A stretch of DNA of 64,000 nucleotides from Intrasporangium calvum DSM 43043 (GCF_000184685.1 NC_014830.1:2108001-2172000), one strand, 5' to 3'; shown: positions 17,404-26,016, counted from the stretch's first letter. Notes: generated by a model not told the origin, from the sequence alone. Program-made: numbers and translations.

Positions 17404-18731
17404 GCCCCGAGCAGGCTCTGGCCGCAGACGCGGAGCACCTGGCCGTTGACCGCCGCTGCGCCGGGCTGGGCCAGCCAGGCGATCGTCTCGGCGACGTCCC
17501 GGGGCAGCCCGCCCTGCTGGAGCGAGTTCGACCTTCGCCCCACCTCGCGTGTCGCGAAGGGAACGGACCTGGTCATCTCCGTCTCGATGAAGCCGGGGGC
17601 GACGGCGTTGACGGTGATGCCGCGGTCGGCCACCTGCGTCGCCCCGGCCTGGACGACACCGATCAGCCCGGCCTTGCTCGCTGCGTAGTTGGTCTGGCCC
17701 CGGTTCCCGGCGATGCCGGCGATCGACGACAGGCAGACGATCCGACCTCCGTCGCCCAACCCGCCGTCGCCGAGGAACGCCTCGTTCATCCGGATGATCG
17801 AGCGCAGGTTGACGTCGAGCACGGCAGCCCACTTGTCCGCGGACATGTTGACGAAGAGCTTGTCCCGCAGGATGCCTGCGTTGTGCACGACGATGTCGAG
17901 GGAGCCGTGCCGGGACACGGCGTGCTCGAGGATCCGGCGCCCCGCGTCCTCCGCGGTGACGTCGAGCTGCAGGGCCGTGCCGCGGACCTCGTTGGCGACC
18001 GCCGCCAGGCTGTCGCCGGCCTGCGGCACGTCCACCGCGACGACGGTGGCACCGTCGCGGGCGAGCACCCTGGCGATCTCGGCACCGATCCCCCGGGCCG
18101 CCCCGGTGACGACGGCCACCTTCCCGACCAGGGGGCGCAGCGCGTCGGCCTCCGGGGTCGGCGTGGCGCCGACCCGCACGACCTGGCCGTCGACGTAGGC
18201 CGACCGGCCGGAGAGGAAGAACTCCACCGCAGACCACACTCCCCCTTCCGCGTCGGCCGGCGCCGGCGCGGAGGCGAGGACGTGGTTGGCCGTGGCGCCG
18301 AGACGCAGCTCCTTGCCGAGCGATCGGGTGAAGCCCTCCAACGCGCGCTGAGCCGCGATCTGCGCCACGTCGGTGAGGGTCGCCGGGTCGGTGCCGATGA
18401 CGACGACCCGGGAGTTCGTGGCCAGCTGCTTGACCGCCGGGGCGCCGAGGGCGTGGAGCGCGGTGAGCTCGGCCGGGTCGAGGGCGGCGGACAGGTCGAG
18501 GACGAGGGCTCCGAGGCGCCCGTCGAGCTCCTCGAGGCTGGTCCCGACGTTCAGGCCGGTCTGTTCGAGCCGGGCCACCAGGGACTTCTCGAAGTGGCCG
18601 CCGCCGGCAACGAGCACCGGTCCCTCGACGAGGGGGTCCCCAAGCGTGTGGCGGCGCAACATGGTCGGCTGGGGAACCCCCACCTTCCTGGCCAGGGGCG
18701 AGGTGACGATCGTCGTGAACAGGTCAGCCAT
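17400..18731 (-). CDS. fabG4: High-molecular-weight 3-oxoacyl-ACP/CoA reductase (FabG4 type)
   Basis: The protein has 443 residues, nearly twice ordinary FabG. Residues 1-205 form a flavodoxin-like extension without cofactor motif, as in mycobacterial FabG4. Residues 206-443 are a classical SDR with 'VTGAARGIGAEIA', the 'NAG' motif, Ser in 'CLSSIAG' and the 'YAASK' catalytic pair. FabG4 enzymes reduce 3-oxoacyl-thioesters with NADH. Its start is 3 nt after the thiolase stop and its stop overlaps the dehydratase start, so three successive enzymes (thiolase, reductase, dehydratase) are one transcription unit. Confidence 0.92.
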   Translation of the reverse strand: MADLFTTIVTSPLARKVGVPQPTMLRRHTLGDPLVEGPVLVAGGGHFEKSLVARLEQTGLNVGTSLEELDGRLGALVLDLSAALDPAELTALHALGAPAVKQLATNSRVVVIGTDPATLTDVAQIAAQRALEGFTRSLGKELRLGATANHVLASAPAPADAEGGVWSAVEFFLSGRSAYVDGQVVRVGATPTPEADALRPLVGKVAVVTGAARGIGAEIARVLARDGATVVAVDVPQAGDSLAAVANEVRGTALQLDVTAEDAGRRILEHAVSRHGSLDIVVHNAGILRDKLFVNMSADKWAAVLDVNLRSIIRMNEAFLGDGGLGDGGRIVCLSSIAGIAGNRGQTNYAASKAGLIGVVQAGATQVADRGITVNAVAPGFIETEMTRSVPFATREVGRRSNSLQQGGLPRDVAETIAWLAQPGAAAVNGQVLRVCGQSLLGA

Positions 18732-18734
18732 GGC

Positions 18735-20054
18735 TCACGCCTCCAGGATGGCGACGACGCCCTGCCCGCCGGCAGCGCAGATGGAGACGAGCCCGCGCAC
18801 GGGCTGCCCGGTCTCGTCGCGCTTCTGCCGGAGCTGCTTGGCGAGCGAGGCGACGATCCGGCCACCGGTCGCGGCGAAGGGGTGACCCGCCGCCAGCGAG
18901 GAGCCGTTGACGTTGAGCCGGGTGCGGTCGATCGACCCCAGTGGCGCCTCCAGGCCGAGTCGCTCGATGCAGAACTCCTCGTCCTCCCAGGCCTTGAGGT
19001 GGGTGAGCACCGTCGAGGCGAAGGCCTCGTGGATCTCGTAGAAGTCGAAGTCCTGCAGGGTGAGTCCGTTGCGGGCGAGCAGCCGGGGCACGGCATAGGC
19101 CGGTGCCATGAGGAGCCCCTCCTCGCCGTGGACGTAGTCGACCGCGGCGGCCTCCCCGTCGACGAACCAGGCGAGCGGGGTCAGGTGGTGCGCCTCGGCC
19201 CACTCCTCACTCGCGAGGAGCACGGCTGAGGCGCCGTCGGTCAGCGGTGTGGAGTTCCCGGCGGTCATCGTCGCGTTCTCGCCCCTGCCGAACACCGGCT
19301 TCAGCTTGGCGAGAGCCTCGCCACTCGAGTCGGGGCGGAGGTTGTTGTCACGCGTGAGGCCGAGGTAGGGCGTGACGAGGTCGTCGAAGAAGCCCCGGTC
19401 GTAGGCGGCGGCGAGGTTGCGGTGGCTCGCGGCGGCGAGCTCGTCCTGGGCCGCACGGGAGATGCCCCACTGGTCGGCGGTGACGGCCATGTGCTCCCCC
19501 ATCGACATCCCCGTCCGGGGCTCGCCGTTCTGGGGGATGGAGGGTGCCAGGTGGCTCGGGCGGAGGCCCGCGACGGCCTTGAGCTTGTCAGCCGGCGACG
19601 TCGCGCGGTTGACGGCCAGGAGGATCTTGCGCAGGTCCTCACTGACGGCGATCGGGGCGTCGCTGGCCGTGTCGGTCCCACCGGCGATGCCGGCCTCGAC
19701 CTGGCCGAGGGCGATCTTGTTCGCGACGAGGATGGCTGCCTCGAGACCGGTGCCACACGCCTGCTGGATGTCGTAGGCCGGGGTGCTGGGGTCGAGGCGG
19801 GTGCCGAGGACGGCCTCGCGGGTGAGGTTGAAGTCGCGGGAGTGCTTGAGGACGGCACCGGCGACGACCTCGCCGAGCCGCTCGCCCGCGAGTCCGTAGC
19901 GGGCGATGAGACCATCAAGGGCCGCCGTCAGGAGGTCCTGGTTCGAGGCGCGTGCGTAGGCGCCGTGGGCGCGGGCGAACGGGATGCGGTTGCCGCCGAG
20001 CACGGCGACGCGGCGCGCCTCGCGGGTCGGCCGCTTTCGGGTCTGGGGGGACAT
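18735..20054 (-). CDS. fadA2: Acetyl-CoA acyltransferase (FadA2-like thiolase)
   Basis: The thiolase has 439 residues and starts at ATG 20054 with AGGAGAG upstream. The nucleophilic Cys100 is in 'QQACGTGLEAAI'; the second-half motifs 'NEAFA'-equivalent 'YEIHEAFASTVL', 'GHPFAATGGR' and 'CAAGGQG' supply the His and acid/base Cys. It forms or cleaves 3-ketoacyl-CoA and is the first gene of the leftward operon. A TetR gene diverges 105 bp away, with a dyad between them, which suggests acyl-CoA-responsive repression. Confidence 0.92.
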   Translation of the reverse strand: MSPQTRKRPTREARRVAVLGGNRIPFARAHGAYARASNQDLLTAALDGLIARYGLAGERLGEVVAGAVLKHSRDFNLTREAVLGTRLDPSTPAYDIQQACGTGLEAAILVANKIALGQVEAGIAGGTDTASDAPIAVSEDLRKILLAVNRATSPADKLKAVAGLRPSHLAPSIPQNGEPRTGMSMGEHMAVTADQWGISRAAQDELAAASHRNLAAAYDRGFFDDLVTPYLGLTRDNNLRPDSSGEALAKLKPVFGRGENATMTAGNSTPLTDGASAVLLASEEWAEAHHLTPLAWFVDGEAAAVDYVHGEEGLLMAPAYAVPRLLARNGLTLQDFDFYEIHEAFASTVLTHLKAWEDEEFCIERLGLEAPLGSIDRTRLNVNGSSLAAGHPFAATGGRIVASLAKQLRQKRDETGQPVRGLVSICAAGGQGVVAILEA

Positions 20055-20121
20055 GGAGCTCTCCTGCGTGGTCCGGGTGGGGCCAACTGGCCCAGCTCAG
20101 ATCAAGATAACCGAAACTTCT

Positions 20122-20143
20122 GGTAGTCGATACAGCGAGTACC
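20122..20143. promoter_or_regulatory. Candidate TetR operator in the fadA2/tetR divergent promoter region
   Basis: GGTAGTCG (20122-20129) and CGAGTACC (20136-20143) form an inverted repeat with one mismatch and a 6-nt spacer. It lies 16 bp before the TetR start and 67 bp before fadA2, the usual place for an operator serving both genes. The nearby AAGATAACC stretch is A/T-rich. Confidence 0.5.
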
Positions 20144-20159
20144 TGTTAGTTTGCGGGAC

Positions 20160-20849
20160 ATGATGAACCCGGACCGCGACGAGGCCCCCGCCACGGACGG
20201 CCGGACGGTGCGCTGGGCGCGGCACCGCGAGGAGCGTCGCAGGAGCCTCGTGGACGCGACCATCCGCGCCATCCGACGCCACGGCGCCACCGTCGGCATG
20301 GACGACATCGCCGCAGAGGCGGGAACGAGCAAGACCGTCATCTACCGGCACTTCGAGGACCGGGCCGGCCTCTACCGGGCCGTGGCCCAGCGGGTCGACG
20401 CGCGGGTCGTCGGGGGCATCGCCGCCGCCCTCGAGCGGTCGAGCGCCGCGGGCAAGGACCCGCGCGAGCTCATCTCGTCCACGGTCGATGCCTACCTCGA
20501 GCTCGTCGAGTCGGACACCGAGCTGTACCGCTTCGTGGTCAACCGTCCGATCGTCGACCGACCGCTGCCGGACGACCCGGTGGGTGAGCTCGTGGGCCAC
20601 GTCACGGACCAGCTCAGCCGACTGCTCGACGGACGTCTTGGCGGGGAGCCCCGGCACGCTCCTGACCCCGCGACGACCCGGGTCTGGGCGGTGGCGCTCG
20701 TCGGCTCCGTCCAGGCGGTCGCCGACGACTGGCTGGCCGCTCCCGGCACCTCCTCCCGACCCACGCGGCGCGACCTCGTCGAGTCACTGAGCGAGCTGGC
20801 GTGGAACGGACTGTCCCCCATCCTCTCCGACCGGCGGTCCGACCGATGA
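20160..20849 (+). CDS. TetR-family transcriptional regulator
   Basis: The protein has 229 residues from ATG 20160; ATG 20163 and TTG 20151 are alternative starts. The DNA-binding domain is clear at about 20-75: 'SLVDATIRAIRRHGATVGMD', then 'IAAEAGTSKTVIYRHFEDRA' with the family's 'YRHF' recognition helix. The C-terminal ligand pocket is not diagnostic. Being divergent from the thiolase-reductase-dehydratase operon, it most likely represses that operon and itself, responding to an acyl-CoA. Confidence 0.9.
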   Translation: MMNPDRDEAPATDGRTVRWARHREERRRSLVDATIRAIRRHGATVGMDDIAAEAGTSKTVIYRHFEDRAGLYRAVAQRVDARVVGGIAAALERSSAAGKDPRELISSTVDAYLELVESDTELYRFVVNRPIVDRPLPDDPVGELVGHVTDQLSRLLDGRLGGEPRHAPDPATTRVWAVALVGSVQAVADDWLAAPGTSSRPTRRDLVESLSELAWNGLSPILSDRRSDR

Positions 20850-20877
20850 CGACCACCACCCCCGGGCCGACGGCACG

Positions 20878-21393
20878 TCAGAGACGGACGTAGCGCCCTC
20901 GCCGGTGCAGGAGCGGCTCCAGGTCCTCCCCCACCTCGACGTGCTCGACCACCGCTTCGAGCAGGACCGACCAGCCGACGTCCCGGCGCGACCCCGGGTC
21001 GACCCGTACACCGAGCCAGGATGTCGTCGACACGAGGCGTGGACCCCAGTCGGTCTGCTCCCACGCGTCCCGCCGGAACGGGCCGCCCGGCGCCGGGAAC
21101 TGGCCCGCGAACACCTCCGCGAGGTCGCGGTGCCGCCAGGACAACAGTGCGACCACCGCCGCCGAGGTCTCCTCCATCCGGTCGAGCAGGTCGGCGTCGG
21201 GGTGCACGAGCACGACGACCCGCGGCGGCTCCCCGGCCGCGACGAGGAAGGAGGTCACGGTCAGACCGGCCCGTCCCGCCCCCGCACCGGCCGTCCAGAG
21301 GGAGACGGACCCGCCCACGCGCCCGCGGAACCGTCGGATCGGGTCCCGTTCGGCGTCGTCCGGCTCGAACGGGTGGCTCGAGTGGATCGTCAC
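20878..21393 (-). CDS. Flavin reductase-like FMN-binding protein
   Basis: The protein has 171 residues and starts at GTG 21393, overlapping the MOSC gene stop as GTGA. The fold of the flavin reductase family is suggested by 'SVSLWTAGAGAGRAGLTVTS', 'PPRVVVLVHPDADLLDRMEE' and the C-terminal 'LLHRRGRYVRL'. Such proteins bind FMN and reduce it with NAD(P)H or act as FMN-bound stress proteins. It ends 29 nt from the convergent TetR gene. The pairing with a MOSC gene is the only context. Confidence 0.75.
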   Translation of the reverse strand: MTIHSSHPFEPDDAERDPIRRFRGRVGGSVSLWTAGAGAGRAGLTVTSFLVAAGEPPRVVVLVHPDADLLDRMEETSAAVVALLSWRHRDLAEVFAGQFPAPGGPFRRDAWEQTDWGPRLVSTTSWLGVRVDPGSRRDVGWSVLLEAVVEHVEVGEDLEPLLHRRGRYVRL

Positions 21394-21740
21394 TCGGGAC
21401 CCGCGGCGAGCAGCACGTCCTCGACGGCCACCTCACCTGCCTCCACGACGTCTGCGTAGACGCCCGGGCAGTTCGAGGGGCGTTTCGTGACGGTCAGGGT
21501 GCAGCCGCCGATGCGGATGACCGACCCGACGAGCGAGATGAGGGCCTCCGGCTCGATGTCGAGGACGATGTTCGCCTTCGGATGGGTGTCGACGTACTCC
21601 TCAGCCGAGACGAGGTGCACGGCGTGCTTCTTGGCCCGGTTGCCCTTCGGCCCCGTGGGCGTCACCTCGACCGAGTCGATCTCCTGCCCCGGCGAGTCCG
21701 ACTCGGGGTAGATGAAAAGGCTGCTCACCTTCGCCGGCAT
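21390..21740 (-). CDS. Short MOSC-domain-like protein
   Basis: The protein has 116 residues from ATG 21740; the ribosome site (GGTGG) is weak. The core 'GPKGNRAKKHAVHLVSAEEY', 'VGSVIRIGGCTLTVTKRPSN' and a conserved Cys in 'SNCPGVYADV' match the small MOSC proteins. These carry metal-sulfur clusters by a conserved Cys and are often linked to molybdenum cofactor chemistry. The length is below the usual 150 or more, so it is a minimal form. It is translationally coupled to the flavin reductase gene. Confidence 0.7.
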   Translation of the reverse strand: MPAKVSSLFIYPESDSPGQEIDSVEVTPTGPKGNRAKKHAVHLVSAEEYVDTHPKANIVLDIEPEALISLVGSVIRIGGCTLTVTKRPSNCPGVYADVVEAGEVAVEDVLLAAGPE

Positions 21741-21794
21741 GTCCACCAACCGCTTTCCGCCGCCAGATCGGGAGCGCGCGTCCGCGCGGACCCA

Positions 21795-21809
21795 GCCCAG
21801 CGGCATAGG
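21795..21809 (-). repeat. Dispersed 15-bp motif, copy 4 (one mismatch)
   Basis: GCCCAGCGGCATAGG on the plus strand, between tRNA-Val(CAC) and the MOSC gene, 55 bp upstream of the MOSC start. Confidence 0.6.
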
Positions 21810-21921
21810 GCCACGTCTGGTGACCTTGGAACCGCTTCTGGCGTGAGTGTATGACGGATCCGGCTGCCACGGTGAGACCTCGCCGGCGGAGCCGGGGTCG
21901 GCTGCGGACCGGGAGGAGTGG

Positions 21922-21995
21922 TGGACGTGAAGGGACTCGAACCCCTGGCCTCTCGCGTGTGAAGCGAACGCTCTAACCAACTGAGCTACACGTCC
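21922..21995 (-). tRNA. tRNA-Val (anticodon CAC)
   Basis: A 74-nt cloverleaf with a perfect 7-bp acceptor stem (GGACGTG/CACGTCC), D arm GCTC...GAGC, anticodon loop TTCACAC and T arm with GGTTCGAGTCC. It reads the GUG codon. CCA is not encoded. Confidence 0.95.
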
Positions 21996-22036
21996 TGGCG
22001 GTGCGGGAAAACAATAGCGGGTGGGCGTCCGCGCCC

Positions 22037-22549
22037 CTAATCGAGCCCAGGCAGCCGGGCCAGCTGCTGGGCGGCCCAGTCCGGTGTCCACCCAGGGAGC
22101 CCGAACAGGACGAAGGTGAGCCAGAGGGCCCCCCACACGAGCAGCAGCGCGGCGAACCCGATGGCACACCGGAGCCACAACGGCTGGGTCATCACCCACC
22201 GGTTCCACCGGTGGACGTAGCCCTTGACGAAGTCGAGCCAGCGCTGCGCGAACTCGAACTCGCTGGCGAGGATGACCAGCCCCAGGATGACCACGGCCCA
22301 ACCCGGCCCCGGGGCGGGCACCATGATGAGTCCGCCCACGGTGACGACCGACCCGACCACGCCGACTGCGCTGCGCCAGGCCAGGTGGGTGGCCGGGTGA
22401 CGGCGCAGCCGGGCACGCCACGCCCAGCGGTCCTCGTGTGCGCCCAGGGTCACGTCGGGGTCCGAGTAGTCGACGCCGCCGGTTTCCCCCTCACCTGCGA
22501 CGGGCCGCGGGGCTGCCACGGTGTCGGCGCTGCTCGCGGCCTCGTTCAC
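22037..22549 (-). CDS. PGPGW-motif transmembrane protein
   Basis: The protein has 170 residues and starts at GTG 22549, overlapping the pabC stop as GTGA. A charged N-terminus (1-55) is followed by a first helix, the signature 'VPAPGPGWAVVILGLVILAS' around residues 75-94, and a second helix pair near 125-150. The family (putative transmembrane protein PGPGW) has no assigned function. Coupling to pabC probably reflects operon packing and not a folate role. Confidence 0.8.
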   Translation of the reverse strand: MNEAASSADTVAAPRPVAGEGETGGVDYSDPDVTLGAHEDRWAWRARLRRHPATHLAWRSAVGVVGSVVTVGGLIMVPAPGPGWAVVILGLVILASEFEFAQRWLDFVKGYVHRWNRWVMTQPLWLRCAIGFAALLLVWGALWLTFVLFGLPGWTPDWAAQQLARLPGLD

Positions 22550-23391
22550 GGGTCGAGGTCCTGCCCGGCTCGGGTCCGGAACACGTCGCGCAACCGGGTC
22601 GTCACCGGTCCCACGGGGAGCTGCCGGTCGTCGACCGCGTGGATCGGGAGGACGTCCTTGGTGGAGCTGGTGATGAAGACCTCGTCCGCGGTGTCCAGGA
22701 TGCCGAGCGGCAGCGGGGTCTCGCGGATCGTGACGCCAGCGTCCACCGCCCACTCGAGGACGAGCTCGCGGGTGATACCGGCCAACAGGCCGGAGTCGGC
22801 GGGCGGGGTGAGGACCTCCCCGTCGAGGACGACGAAGACGTTGCTGCCGGTGCACTCGCACAGCTCACCGCGGGTGTTGCCGAAGACCGCCTCGATCGCG
22901 CCGACCTGCTTGGCCCGGGCGAGCGCGACGACGTTCTCGGCGTAGGAGGTGGTCTTGAGCCCGGCGACGGGCGAACGCTCGTTGCGCGTCCAGGGGACGA
23001 CGGTCAGGGCGCCGGAGGCCGGGGGCCGCGCCTGCGGCCCGGCGAGCACGACGTAGGTCAGGTCCGCCTCGCCGCGGTCGGAGCCGAGCGGACCGACGCC
23101 TCCGGTGACGCTGTAGCGCAGCCGCCCGAAGTCGATCGGCTCCCCCTCGAGCACCGCGTCGATGCCCTTGGCCACGAACGCGAGGTCCACCGGTGGCAGC
23201 CCGAGGCCCGCCGCCGAGCGTTGCAGCCGGGCGTGGTGCCGGGAGAGCGCGAACGGCTGCCCACGGTCGATCTTGGCCGTCTCGAAGACCCCGTCACCAA
23301 CGGTGACGGCGTGGTCGAGGGCCGAGATGGACGGGCCGGTCGGGTCGACGAGATCGCCACCCACCCAGACCCGAGGAAGGCTGCCGGTCAT
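22546..23391 (-). CDS. pabC: Aminodeoxychorismate lyase (class IV PLP enzyme)
   Basis: The enzyme has 281 residues and converts 4-amino-4-deoxychorismate to p-aminobenzoate and pyruvate for folate synthesis. The fold-type IV signature is visible: the PLP Lys in 'GLKTTSYAENVVALARAK' (about 150), the Glu of 'ECTGSNVFVV' (about 183) and the phosphate loop 'FITSSTKDVLPIH' (about 240). The start at ATG 23391 is only 4 nt from the pabB stop. A branched-chain or D-amino acid transaminase is the alternative, but the pabB neighbour decides it. Confidence 0.9.
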   Translation of the reverse strand: MTGSLPRVWVGGDLVDPTGPSISALDHAVTVGDGVFETAKIDRGQPFALSRHHARLQRSAAGLGLPPVDLAFVAKGIDAVLEGEPIDFGRLRYSVTGGVGPLGSDRGEADLTYVVLAGPQARPPASGALTVVPWTRNERSPVAGLKTTSYAENVVALARAKQVGAIEAVFGNTRGELCECTGSNVFVVLDGEVLTPPADSGLLAGITRELVLEWAVDAGVTIRETPLPLGILDTADEVFITSSTKDVLPIHAVDDRQLPVGPVTTRLRDVFRTRAGQDLDP

Positions 23392-23395
23392 GTCG

Positions 23396-24430
23396 TCATG
23401 GTGCCACAGTGCCGGCTGCGAGACCGACGAGCCGGGCCGCCTTGAGCTCGGTCTCGGCCCACTCCCCAGCGGGATCGGAGTGCCACGTGATCCCGGCGCC
23501 GGTGCCGAACCGCAGCCACCGCGTGCCCCCCTCGTCCCGCTCCGCCCAGAAGGTCCGGATCCCGACGGCGAGCTCGGCCTCCCCGGCATCCGCGTCGACC
23601 CAGCCGACCGCGCCGCAGTAGGGCCCGCGCGGTGCCGCCTCGAGGTCGGCGATCGCCCTCAGCGCACTCGACTTCGGCGCCCCCGAGACCGACCCTGGCG
23701 GGTAGGCCGCGCCGAAGATGTCGGGCCAGGTGACCCCCACCCGGAGGCGGCCGCTCACCGTCGACACGAGGTGCACGAGGCCCGGGTGCGGCTCGAGCGC
23801 GCACAGCTCGTCGACCGACACCGTCCCCGGCTCACACACCCCCGACAGGTCGTTGCGCATGAGGTCGACGATCATGACGTTCTCGGCGTGGTCCTTGGGG
23901 AGCATCTGCTCCGCAGTCGGGGCGGTGCCCTTGATCGGCCTGGTCACGAGGCGCCCGGCCCGCCGCGCGAGGAACAGCTCCGGCGAGGCGCTGACCACGT
24001 CGACCCCCGCCGCCACACAGCGGATGCGCGCCGCGTGCGGTGCCGGGTTCCCCTGCCGCAGCAGCTGGTCGAGCCCGTCGAGGTCGGCATCGACAGCCAG
24101 CCGGTGGCTGAGGACGCGACAGAGGTTCACCTGGTAGACGGTGCCGTCGGCGATCCGCCGCCGGACCTCCTCCACCCCCGCGACGTATGCCGCTGAGCTG
24201 AGTGAGCTGTGCCAGCGACGGTCGAGGGGGGCCCAGCCCACGGCCCGTCGGGCGGGCCCGGTCGGGTCGCCGCGGCGCACGTCGCCGAAGCGGATCGCCG
24301 TGACTGCACCCTCGAAGGTCGCGACGACGGCCCAGAACCCCGCCCCGGAGATGGCCTCGAGGGCGTCGCCACCCCGCCGCACGTCGATGACCTCGCGCGC
24401 CTGGCGGTCCCGGAATCGAGCGTGGTCCAC
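23396..24430 (-). CDS. pabB: Aminodeoxychorismate synthase component I
   Basis: The protein has 344 residues, starting at GTG 24430 after AGGA. It is shorter than many PabB proteins because only the chorismate-binding domain is present. Signatures are 'TRPIKGTAP', the 'GAAYPPGSVSGAPK' loop and the closing 'FGTGAGITWHSDPAGEWAET'. It aminates chorismate using ammonia from a glutaminase subunit, which is not in this window. A copy of the dispersed 15-bp motif is embedded at 24184-24198 and is translated as part of 'LSSAAYVAG'. Confidence 0.92.
   Translation of the reverse strand: MDHARFRDRQAREVIDVRRGGDALEAISGAGFWAVVATFEGAVTAIRFGDVRRGDPTGPARRAVGWAPLDRRWHSSLSSAAYVAGVEEVRRRIADGTVYQVNLCRVLSHRLAVDADLDGLDQLLRQGNPAPHAARIRCVAAGVDVVSASPELFLARRAGRLVTRPIKGTAPTAEQMLPKDHAENVMIVDLMRNDLSGVCEPGTVSVDELCALEPHPGLVHLVSTVSGRLRVGVTWPDIFGAAYPPGSVSGAPKSSALRAIADLEAAPRGPYCGAVGWVDADAGEAELAVGIRTFWAERDEGGTRWLRFGTGAGITWHSDPAGEWAETELKAARLVGLAAGTVAP
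24184..24198 (+). repeat. Dispersed 15-bp motif, copy 5, inside pabB
   Basis: CGTATGCCGCTGAGC, one mismatch, within the coding sequence and in frame with 'AAYVAG' on the opposite strand. Confidence 0.5.
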
Positions 24431-24464
24431 CCGCAGATCCTAGGGGTCCGGGGCCCCGGCCCCG

Positions 24465-24947
24465 TCAGGCCGCGAGGGCCTTCTCGATGTCGGCGGCCAG
24501 CCCGGCCGGCTCGGCCTGCGGCGTGTACCGGCTGATCACGTGGCCGTCGCGGCCGACGAGGAACTTGGTGAAGTTCCACTTGATCCGGTCCCCGAGCAGA
24601 CCGCCCTTCTCCGACTTGAGCCAGGCCCAGAGGGGGTGCGTGTCGGCGCCGTTGACGTCGACCTTCGCCATCATCGGGAAGGTGACGCCGTAGTTCTTCT
24701 GGCAGAAGGCGCCGATCTCCTCCTCCGAGCCGGGCTCCTGCTCGCCGAACTGGTTGCACGGGAAGCCGATCACGGTCAGACCACGGTCGCGGTAGGTCTC
24801 CCAGAGCTGCTGCAGGCCGGCGAGCTGCGGGGTGAAGCCGCACTCGCTCGCGGTGTTCACGACGAGGATCACCTGGCCGGAGAAGTCGGACAGGGACTGC
24901 TCCTGCCCGTCGATCGTCGTTGCGCGGAAGTCGCCGAGCTCGGCCAC
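24465..24947 (-). CDS. Glutathione peroxidase-family thiol peroxidase
   Basis: The protein has 160 residues and starts at GTG 24947 behind AAGGAG. The catalytic tetrad is visible: Cys36 in 'NTASECGFTPQ', Gln in 'GFPCNQFGEQEP' (about 71), and Trp/Asn in 'IKWNFTKFLV' (about 125). With Cys and not selenocysteine, it likely uses thioredoxin or mycothiol as reductant to remove peroxides; actinobacteria generally lack glutathione. Genes on both sides point the same way, but spacing suggests its own transcript. Confidence 0.93.
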   Translation of the reverse strand: MAELGDFRATTIDGQEQSLSDFSGQVILVVNTASECGFTPQLAGLQQLWETYRDRGLTVIGFPCNQFGEQEPGSEEEIGAFCQKNYGVTFPMMAKVDVNGADTHPLWAWLKSEKGGLLGDRIKWNFTKFLVGRDGHVISRYTPQAEPAGLAADIEKALAA

Positions 24948-25030
24948 CGGTACTCCTTGGGTCAGAGGGCTTCGGGCTTTCAGGGGTGAGCGAGGACGCG
25001 ACACGGGTGTGCGCCCTGCATCGGGAGCAA

Positions 25031-25045
25031 GCCCAGCGGCATACG
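25031..25045 (-). repeat. Dispersed 15-bp motif, copy 6 (exact consensus)
   Basis: GCCCAGCGGCATACG on the plus strand, ending 2 bp beyond the stop codon of the LigD-like gene. Confidence 0.65.
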
Positions 25046-25047
25046 GC

Positions 25048-26016
25048 TTATTCCTCCGGCTCGGGAGGGGTGTCCTGACCCGCCCTCTCGTCCCGCTCCG
25101 CCCACTCGAGCAGCGGCGCGAGGTCGAAGACGGCGTCGTCGATGCCCGCGTGGAGGTCACCGAGCCGGGCGAACCGGTCCGGCATCGTCGCGATGGTGAA
25201 GTCGTCCGGGACGGCGTCGTCGATCTCGTCCCACGTCACGGGAGCCGACACCGTCCCCCGGCTGTTGCCCCGCACGCTGTAGGCCGCGGCGATGGTGTGG
25301 TCGCGGGCGTTCTGGTTGTAGTCGACGAAGAGGTCGTCCGGCGCGCGGTCGCGGCGCCACCAGGCCGTCGTCACGTCGTCGGGGAGGCGCCGCTCGACCT
25401 CCCGCGCGAAGGCCAGCGCAGCCCGGCGGACGTCCTGGAAGCCGTGCACCGGCGCGATCCGGACGTAGATGTGCAGGCCCCGGCCACCCGAGGTCTTGGG
25501 CCACCCGACCGCCCCCAGCTCGCCCAGGATCTCGCGGCTCACGTGGGCGGCCCGCCGTACCGTGTCGTAGCCGCACCTGGGCATGGGGTCGAGGTCGATC
25601 CGCCACTCGTCGGGCTTCTCGGTGTCCGCGCGGCGGGAGTTCCACGGATGGAACTCGACGGTGGACATCTGAACGGCCCAGATGACATCGGCGAGGCGCT
25701 GGACGCACAGCTCGTCGGCGTGCAGGCCGAAGCGGGGGAAGTGCAGCCGCACCGTCTCCACCCACGGCGGCGCACCCGCCGGCAGCCGCTTCTGGTGCAC
25801 CTTGGGACCCTCCACGCCCTTGGGGAAGCGGTGGAGCATGCACGGGCGGTCGCGGAGGGCGTTGACGATCCCCGGCCCGACCGACAGGTAGTAGTTCGCG
25901 AGGTCGAGCTTGGTCTGGCCGCCCTCGGAGAAGTACACCCGGTCGGGGTTGGTCAGGCGGACGTCGTAGCCGTCGACGTCGAGGACGAGGGCTGGGGTCT
26001 GCTTCGCCGCGGCCAT
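25048..26016 (-). CDS. Stand-alone LigD-type primase-polymerase domain
   Basis: The protein has 322 residues and corresponds to the polymerase domain of LigD alone. Catalytic acidic residues are in 'WRIDLDPMP' (two Asp) and 'LFVDYNQN' (third Asp), with the His motif 'TSGGRGLHIYVRI'. LigD PolDom fills short gaps with ribo- or deoxyribonucleotides at double-strand breaks during Ku-dependent end joining. No Ku, ligase or phosphoesterase gene is in the window, so partners must be elsewhere. The gene starts at ATG 26016, with a divergent secreted-protein gene upstream. Confidence 0.92.
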   Translation of the reverse strand: MAAAKQTPALVLDVDGYDVRLTNPDRVYFSEGGQTKLDLANYYLSVGPGIVNALRDRPCMLHRFPKGVEGPKVHQKRLPAGAPPWVETVRLHFPRFGLHADELCVQRLADVIWAVQMSTVEFHPWNSRRADTEKPDEWRIDLDPMPRCGYDTVRRAAHVSREILGELGAVGWPKTSGGRGLHIYVRIAPVHGFQDVRRAALAFAREVERRLPDDVTTAWWRRDRAPDDLFVDYNQNARDHTIAAAYSVRGNSRGTVSAPVTWDEIDDAVPDDFTIATMPDRFARLGDLHAGIDDAVFDLAPLLEWAERDERAGQDTPPEPEE

